Shown one piece after another: positions 59,066-64,000 of a stretch of 64,000 bases of DNA. Source of the stretch: Actinomycetota bacterium (GTDB taxonomy: Bacteria > Actinomycetota > Geothermincolia > Geothermincolales > RBG-13-55-18). The translations under genes were made by a program, and so were the position numbers. How positions within the stretch are numbered: position 1 is the first letter of the stretch; each line of letters begins with the position of its first letter. The DNA is taken from positions 1 to 64,000 of the forward strand of contig QZKE01000053.1 of the NCBI GenBank assembly GCA_003598015.1, given 5' to 3'. The notes below the pieces were generated by a model that was not told where the DNA came from, ran no database searches, and worked only from the letters and a program-made list of their open reading frames with translations.

Positions 59066-59217
59066 ATTTCCTATATGCGGTACGTTCTTAACGGCCATGA
59101 GAATATCATAGAGCCTTATCACACACCTTGAAAGAGCCCGGCTCTGCGATCCTGCCGCCAGCTCGATAATATAATCTTGCGTGCCGTTTCTCTTCTCAAA
59201 ACACGGGAGGTGCGGAT

Positions 59218-60027
59218 ATGAAGGAGTTGCGAGGTAAGAACGTTCTCATCACGGGGGGGGCCTTGGGCATGGGCAGGTCCCTCGCTCGCCTCCTGCTCGA
59301 GGAGGGTTGCAGGGTGGCCATCGTGGACATCCGGGAAGCAGAACTCGAGGAAGCCCGGGAAGAACTCTCACGCCTCGGAGAGATCGCTTCCTTCTTGTGT
59401 GATGTCTCCAAGAAAGAGGATGTCTACGCCCTGGAAAATAGAGTACGGGCCGCGTTCGGGACCATCAATATCCTCGTCAACAACGCCGGTATCGTGAAAT
59501 CCAACCCCTTCGTGGAAAAGCCGGATGAAGTAATAGAGCACACCGTGGCGGTGAACCTGCTGGCTTGTTTCTGGACCATGAAAGCCTTCCTCCCCGGTAT
59601 GGTGGAAAGGGAAGAAGGCCACGTGGTGAACATGGCCTCGGCTGGAGGGCTGTTGGGGGTACCCTACATCAGCGATTACTGCGCCACCAAGTTCGCGGTG
59701 ATAGGTCTGACCGAATCCCTGCGCCAGGAATTCAAGCTGCGGGGACTGCGCAAGATCCGCTTCACCTATGTCTGTCCCAACACCGTGGGGACGGGCATGT
59801 TCGCGGGCGCCAGCCCGGTCAAAGGCACCAGGCTGCTCAGCGCTGAGGATGTGACGACCAAGATCGTTCAGGGTATTAAGAAGAATCGTTCCTTTATCGG
59901 GGTGCCGCTGTCCGTATACCTCGTCCCCCTGACCAAGGCGATAACCCCCATCCCCATGCTCGACCTCTTCAACCGCGTCATGGGCATCGCGACCTCTTCC
60001 GAGACCACGGTGGGAAGGCCGGATTGA
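59218..60027 (+). CDS. short-chain dehydrogenase of unknown substrate
   Basis: NAD(P)-binding GKNVLITGGALGMGRSLARLL, NILVNNAGIV, catalytic Ser in NMASAGGLLGVPY and YCATK, then IRFTYVCPNTVGTGMFAG. The unusual C-terminal half (GIKKNRSFIGVPLSVYLVPLTKAITPIPMLDLFNRVMGI) resembles membrane-associated retinol/hydroxysteroid dehydrogenase-like SDRs. It runs opposite to cmk and starts after GGGAGGTG. No pathway can be assigned. Confidence 0.8.
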   Translation: MKELRGKNVLITGGALGMGRSLARLLLEEGCRVAIVDIREAELEEAREELSRLGEIASFLCDVSKKEDVYALENRVRAAFGTINILVNNAGIVKSNPFVEKPDEVIEHTVAVNLLACFWTMKAFLPGMVEREEGHVVNMASAGGLLGVPYISDYCATKFAVIGLTESLRQEFKLRGLRKIRFTYVCPNTVGTGMFAGASPVKGTRLLSAEDVTTKIVQGIKKNRSFIGVPLSVYLVPLTKAITPIPMLDLFNRVMGIATSSETTVGRPD

Positions 60028-60309
60028 CCTGGGGGTCGCCGGCCATGATTTCCGCAGCGGGGGTTGCCACGATCGGCATTGCGCCATACTCTGGATGTAT
60101 CGACGCTCTATCGGCTTAATCGCCCCATACCGTGGCATCGCGGACGCGAGACTAGACCTTCACCGGGGGGCTCAGGGGAACCGGGCTCAACCTTGTTCCC
60201 GGACCTGTCGAGACTATAGACCATAGGTGCACGATCGTGAGCGCAAGGGTTGTAAACCATGAGATTACATATACGGAAACGTTGAGCGTTCCATATTCCC
60301 GTCCAGACC

Positions 60310-61788
60310 ATGAAAGCGGAGAGTAAGCGAGCGCCGGCCGGAGAAAGAGCCGCCAGGATATCCTGGGTGACCATGGCTCTGCTGATCACCACCGCGGTGG
60401 CCGGAATACGCGGTCTCTCGGCTATGGCGCCTTTCGGTATGGCGTCTATCCTACTCTTCCTGATCCCCGCCATCGTCTTTCTCATCCCCACCGCCCTCGT
60501 CTCGGCCGAGCTGGCCAGCGGGTGGACGGGTGGCGTCTTCAGGTGGATCCAGGCGGCCTACGGCGACCGGGCCGGTTTCGTAGCCATCTGGCAACAGTGG
60601 ATGCAGAACGTGGTGTGGTATCCGGCACAACTGGCCTTCTTCGCCGCAGCACTAGCCTATATCTTCTCCCCGTCTCTTGCCAACAACGGCCTTTTCGTGG
60701 GCATCACCATCCTCGTAGTCTACTGGATCGCCACCCTGCTCGCCCTCAAAGGCCTCAGCACCGCGGCGTGGGTCGGCAGCAAGGGCCTGATCGTGGGCGT
60801 CCTCATACCGGCGCTGGTGCTGGTCGTCCTAGCCATCGTCTTCGTCTTGACGGGTGGTCATTCCAACCTGGCCGCCGCCAAGGCTACGGATTGGTTTCCA
60901 GCCTGGGCCGGCTTCTCGAGTATCGTGCTCATCGTGAGCAATTTCCTGGCCTATGCCGGCATGGAGATGAACGCGGTACACGTTGGCGATATGAAGAAAC
61001 CCGCCAAGGGTTACCCCAAGGCTACCCTTCTGGCCAGCGGGCTCATCCTGCTCATCTTCATCCCGCCGACACTGGCCATAGCCGTGGCCGTCCCGGCCAA
61101 GGGCATCGATCTTACCACCGGAGTTATGCAGGCTTTCGATGTTTTCTTCGGACATCTGCACATGGTATGGTTTACGAAAGTTCTCTGCATCCTCATCGTC
61201 ATAGGCATCCTCGCCAGCGTCGTCAACTGGATCGCGGGTCCGAGCCGGGGACTTCTCATGGTGGGGGAAGACGGTTTCCTGCCCCGCTGGCTCCAGAAGA
61301 CGAACAAGAACAGTATCCAGGTCCACATACTCGTCGTTCAGGGTGGGATCGTCACCATACTCGCGTTGTTATTCGCGTTCCTCCCCAGCGTGCAATCGGC
61401 GTTCTGGCTTATTGTGACCATGGCGATACAGCTCTACCTCATCATGTATATGCTCATGTTCCTGGCCGCCATGCGCCTGCGCAAGAAGGCGCCGGAAGTC
61501 AAGCGAGGGTATCGCGTACCCGCCATGCGCCTGGTGGCGTGGACCGGACTGCTGGCCAGCGTCCTTGCCTTCCTCCTCGGGTTCGTGGTCCCGTCGGGCC
61601 AGAAGATAAACCAGCTCCTCTACGTTGTCGCTCTCTTCATCGGCATACTTGTACTGGGTTGCGGTCCCTTTATCTTTTACAGGTTCCGCAAGCCGGCCTG
61701 GAAGACAGACCAGAGCACGGAATCCCAGATGAAGCCGGTCGCGGCCGCATCGCCGGCGACTCCCGAGCATAGAGGGGAGGTGGAGTGA
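60310..61788 (+). CDS. gadC: glutamate/GABA antiporter (APC family, GadC-like)
   Basis: An APC-superfamily transporter with about 12 transmembrane helices and 492 residues (WVTMALLITTAVAGIRGLSAMAPFG, ELASGWTGGVFRWIQAAYGDR, NFLAYAGMEMNAVHVGDMKKPAKGYPKATLLA, GPSRGLLMVGEDGFLPRWLQK). The position two genes before gadB supports exchange of glutamate for gamma-aminobutyrate. The C-terminus (KTDQSTESQMKPVAA...) is short, unlike the long plug of E. coli GadC. ATG 60310 has no visible ribosome-binding site. Confidence 0.85.
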   Translation: MKAESKRAPAGERAARISWVTMALLITTAVAGIRGLSAMAPFGMASILLFLIPAIVFLIPTALVSAELASGWTGGVFRWIQAAYGDRAGFVAIWQQWMQNVVWYPAQLAFFAAALAYIFSPSLANNGLFVGITILVVYWIATLLALKGLSTAAWVGSKGLIVGVLIPALVLVVLAIVFVLTGGHSNLAAAKATDWFPAWAGFSSIVLIVSNFLAYAGMEMNAVHVGDMKKPAKGYPKATLLASGLILLIFIPPTLAIAVAVPAKGIDLTTGVMQAFDVFFGHLHMVWFTKVLCILIVIGILASVVNWIAGPSRGLLMVGEDGFLPRWLQKTNKNSIQVHILVVQGGIVTILALLFAFLPSVQSAFWLIVTMAIQLYLIMYMLMFLAAMRLRKKAPEVKRGYRVPAMRLVAWTGLLASVLAFLLGFVVPSGQKINQLLYVVALFIGILVLGCGPFIFYRFRKPAWKTDQSTESQMKPVAAASPATPEHRGEVE

Positions 61789-61789
61789 G

Positions 61790-62218
61790 ATAGCGCGCAA
61801 TTCGCATCCGTACCGGCCCGCTGTTCCGCTGATCCTGCTCACGCTGGTCCTGGCCGCCACGCTCAGCGGATGCCAGGGCAGCCCGGCCAGGGACCCGGAC
61901 AGCCCCGAGGCGCTGGAGAAAGCGCTGCAACTCCAGGAAAAGCTGGAGGATGCGGGTCTGCCGGTACCCGATACCGCTACCCTGACCAGGCTCTACGGCA
62001 CCAACGGTGGTGTAGTAAGCTCGTATTCGGATTCGGATTTTCAGATCTACTTCAACCTGGTTCATTTCGGCAATACCGGCTACCGGCCCTCGTTCCTGGA
62101 CCCCAGCGTCGTCGCTTATGACGAGGCGGTAATCGAGGTGTACTGCCCTGAAAACCTCGATACCTTCCGGGAGGCGCTTGAGGGATGGGATACAGAGCGG
62201 GTGATACCGGGCCGCTAG
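61790..62218 (+). CDS. small lipoprotein between gadC and gadB (apparent ATA start)
   Basis: An open frame of about 142 codons absent from the ORF track because it has no ATG, GTG or TTG. It starts with a basic stretch, then LILLTLVLAATLSGCQGS, a lipobox with Cys, followed by a hydrophilic domain ending VIEVYCPENLDTFREALEGWDTERVIPGR. ATA 61790 lies nine bases after the GGAGG that ends at 61780. gadC ends two bases before it. The soluble part is unrecognised; extracytoplasmic anchoring is inferred from the lipobox. Confidence 0.65.
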   Translation: MARNSHPYRPAVPLILLTLVLAATLSGCQGSPARDPDSPEALEKALQLQEKLEDAGLPVPDTATLTRLYGTNGGVVSSYSDSDFQIYFNLVHFGNTGYRPSFLDPSVVAYDEAVIEVYCPENLDTFREALEGWDTERVIPGR

Positions 62219-62409
62219 AGAACACTGCCGGCTGTAGTGGTATCCATGGTGTGCTTTCTCCGGGTTGAAGCTCGTGATCCCTCGCGCCGCCTTCGCGCTC
62301 GGGGGCACTTGCAGTCAGGTGGCGCCGTTTAAGACGTTTAGCTAGCTGTTTGGTAATAACTGGTTATCGGCTCAGGTCCTTGGCATAAGACAGGAAAGGG
62401 TGAATCGCC

Positions 62410-63807
62410 ATGCTGCACTCGAACAAAGACAAGGAGGAGCTGGACGAGCTCCTGGCTCCGGCCTACGCAGTCGCTTTCGCGTTCAAGGAAGTGCCCAAGT
62501 ACAAACTGCCGGATGGTGAGATGGCTCCGCGTGTCGCCTATCACATCATCGCCGACGAACTGATGATGGACGGCAACTCACGCCAGAACCTGGCAACCTT
62601 CTGCACTACCTGGGTGCCGAAGGAGGTCAGGGAACTCATGGCTTCCTCCATCGACAAGAACATGATCGACAAAGACGAATACCCGCAGACGGCCGAGATC
62701 GAATGCCGCTGCGTCAACATCCTCGCCGACCTATGGAATTCCCCCCAGGCCGCCAAGACCATAGGCTGCTCCACTACGGGGTCCAGCGAGGCGGCTATGC
62801 TTGGCGGCATGGCCCTGAAATGGCGGTGGAGAAAGAAGATGAGCGCCCAGGGTAAACCCACGGACAAGCCGAACATGGTGACCGGCCCGGTGCAGATATG
62901 CTGGCACAAGTTCGCCCGTTACTGGGATATAGAGCTGCGCGAGATACCCATGCAGCCAGACCGCTTCCTCATGAACGGGGAGGAGGCGGTCAAGCGTTGT
63001 GACGAGAACACCATCGCCGTGGTCCCGACCCTTGGAGTGACCTTTACGGGCCAGTACGAGCCGGTCAAGGAAATCAGCGACGCCCTCGACCGCTTGCAGG
63101 AAGAGAAAGGCCTGGACATACCCATCCACGTCGACGCCGCCAGCGGAGGCTTCCTCGCTCCTTTCCTCCATCCCGACCTCGTATGGGACTTCCGCCTGCC
63201 GCGGGTGAAATCGATAAATACCTCTGGACACAAGTTCGGCCTGGCGCCCCTGGGCGTCGGCTGGGTCGTATGGCGCGACAAGGAAGACCTTCCCGGGGAG
63301 CTCGTATTCAACGTCAACTACCTCGGAGGCGAGATGCCGACATTCGCCCTGAATTTCTCCCGGCCGGGCGGCGAGGTCATAGCCCAGTACTATAATTTCC
63401 TGCGTTTGGGCAGGGAGGGATACTATAAGATTCAGAAGACCTGCCGGGACGTGGCCGTCTATCTCGCCGAGCAGATCGCCAAGATGGGACCGTTCAGCAT
63501 CATCTACAATGGTGACGGGGGTATACCCGCTCTGTGCTGGAGAATGCAGGAAGGTGCGGATCCGGGTTTCACCCTCTTCGACCTGGCGGAAAAGCTGCGC
63601 TCCCGGGGATGGCAGGTCCCGGCATATACCCTGCCACCCGATTGCCGGGATATCGCCGTGCAGAGGATTCTGGTGCGCCACGGCGTCAGTTTCGACATGG
63701 CCAGCCTCCTCCTCGAGGACATGAGGCGTTGTCTCGAATTCTTCGCGAAGCACCCGGTCGCGTCGCCGATACAGCCGCAGGAAGGAAGCAGTTTCAACCA
63801 TTCCTGA
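62410..63807 (+). CDS. gadB: glutamate decarboxylase
   Basis: A PLP enzyme that converts glutamate to GABA and consumes a proton. Length 465 and motifs match Gad[65 protein letters not shown] with the PLP lysine, and [26 protein letters not shown]. With the antiporter two genes upstream it forms an acid-resistance or GABA-producing system. The start follows AGGAAAGGG. The intervening 190 bp hold no gene. Confidence 0.97.
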   Translation: MLHSNKDKEELDELLAPAYAVAFAFKEVPKYKLPDGEMAPRVAYHIIADELMMDGNSRQNLATFCTTWVPKEVRELMASSIDKNMIDKDEYPQTAEIECRCVNILADLWNSPQAAKTIGCSTTGSSEAAMLGGMALKWRWRKKMSAQGKPTDKPNMVTGPVQICWHKFARYWDIELREIPMQPDRFLMNGEEAVKRCDENTIAVVPTLGVTFTGQYEPVKEISDALDRLQEEKGLDIPIHVDAASGGFLAPFLHPDLVWDFRLPRVKSINTSGHKFGLAPLGVGWVVWRDKEDLPGELVFNVNYLGGEMPTFALNFSRPGGEVIAQYYNFLRLGREGYYKIQKTCRDVAVYLAEQIAKMGPFSIIYNGDGGIPALCWRMQEGADPGFTLFDLAEKLRSRGWQVPAYTLPPDCRDIAVQRILVRHGVSFDMASLLLEDMRRCLEFFAKHPVASPIQPQEGSSFNHS

Positions 63808-63868
63808 AGGGGAGATTCTCCGCATCCGCCTGCGCGCATGGATATCCTGCGGGCTTTGAGCATACGCC

Positions 63869-64000
63869 TTATCTCAAGTCGTGGAGGGTTCGTGCAAAGC
63901 CGGGGAAGGATATGTTCACGCATTCCCAGCCGGAGATGACCGTCTCGCCTTCTGCGCACAGGGCCGCTACCGCCAGGGCCATGGCGATGCGATGGTCGCC
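63869..64000 (-). CDS. aroA: 3-phosphoshikimate 1-carboxyvinyltransferase, C-terminal end (partial)
   Basis: The minus-strand frame running in from the right edge reads [43 protein letters not shown] and stops. DHRIAMA and the SFPGF ending are diagnostic of the EPSP synthase C-terminus. The first 90 percent of the gene is beyond the window. In many genomes aroA lies immediately upstream of cmk on the same strand; here 4.8 kb of plus-strand genes separate them. Confidence 0.9.
   Translation of the reverse strand, partial: GDHRIAMALAVAALCAEGETVISGWECVNISFPGFARTLHDLR

Noticed and set aside
61870-62121. 83-residue ORF of the track in the gad region
   Set aside because: It is Gly/Pro/Arg-rich and out of frame with the lipoprotein frame that has a proper lipobox.
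1-64000. CRISPR arrays, prophage, transposase or toxin-antitoxin genes
   Set aside because: Searched by eye on both strands; no regularly spaced repeats, integrase, transposase or toxin-antitoxin pair was found. The only mobile-type element is the NrdD mini-intein.

Overview
The window is 64 kb of GC-rich, gene-dense bacterial chromosome that reads as a deep-branching, anaerobic member of the Actinomycetota. Actinobacterial markers are an RsiG-like c-di-GMP-binding protein, a zinc-ribbon/FHA (GarA-like) gene overlapping an FtsR-type MerR gene, and a BFN/DUF151 nuclease-domain gene. SpoVS, RNase Y, LL-diaminopimelate aminotransferase, a strictly anaerobic class III ribonucleotide reductase and many radical-SAM or B12 enzymes argue for an anaerobe outside the well-studied actinobacterial orders. 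No phylogeny could be run, so the placement is inference. Several genes appear to be leaderless and two appear to start with AUA.

Layout. (1) 0.3-14.2 kb, plus strand: recA-recX, rny with a promoter plus attenuator-like leader, a GHKL ATPase, spoVS, a DUF948 protein, a TIM-barrel protein, miaB, a MEMO/AMMECR1 pair, miaA, dapF, dapL-type aminotransferase and hflX. This is a housekeeping block of recombination, RNA turnover, tRNA modification and lysine/peptidoglycan precursor synthesis. (2) 14.5-22.5 kb: a membrane GAF-GAF-GGDEF diguanylate cyclase, tRNA-Pro(GGG), a CDP-alcohol phosphatidyltransferase, a metallo-beta-lactamase-fold protein, an NDP-sugar pyrophosphorylase fused to a degenerate phosphomannomutase, a cysteine hydrolase and a lipoate/octanoate transferase. 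(3) 22.5-36.6 kb: RsiG-like gene with a WhiG/FliA-type promoter, FHA, FtsR, a Mut7-C protein, MgtE, a D,D-carboxypeptidase, hpt, BFN, a K+ channel, a coiled-coil/RlpA-like wall protein, small regulators and redox proteins, a SipW-type signal peptidase, GDPD and an output-less GAF-PAS protein. (4) 37.1-47.3 kb: an acyl-CoA synthetase facing a minus-strand acyl-CoA catabolic operon (thioesterase, SDR, acyl-CoA dehydrogenase, atypical B12 acyl-CoA mutase in two subunits, thiolase, DUF35 protein) under TetR and PadR regulators with visible palindromic operators. (5) 47.6-53.8 kb, minus strand: DUF3786 gene, Nudix remnant, and nrdR-nrdD-grx-nrdG, in which NrdD carries a mini-intein. (6) 53.9-59.1 kb, minus strand: cmk-DUF512-der-plsY-gpsA. 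(7) 59.2-63.8 kb, plus strand: an SDR and a glutamate/GABA acid-resistance pair (gadC, lipoprotein, gadB), lying between cmk and the 3-prime end of aroA.

Most notable: a stand-alone promoter, antiterminator-like stem and terminator between recX and rny; the RsiG-like gene with a WhiG-type promoter; a dispersed GTTC...GGGT element with a conserved core present in about six copies; an NrdD mini-intein and NrdR boxes inside the nrdR promoter; a mutase lacking the usual active-site residues; a 125-bp branched inverted-repeat RNA candidate near 33.8 kb; and AUA start codons for two genes. All comparisons to families are from memory and by eye.
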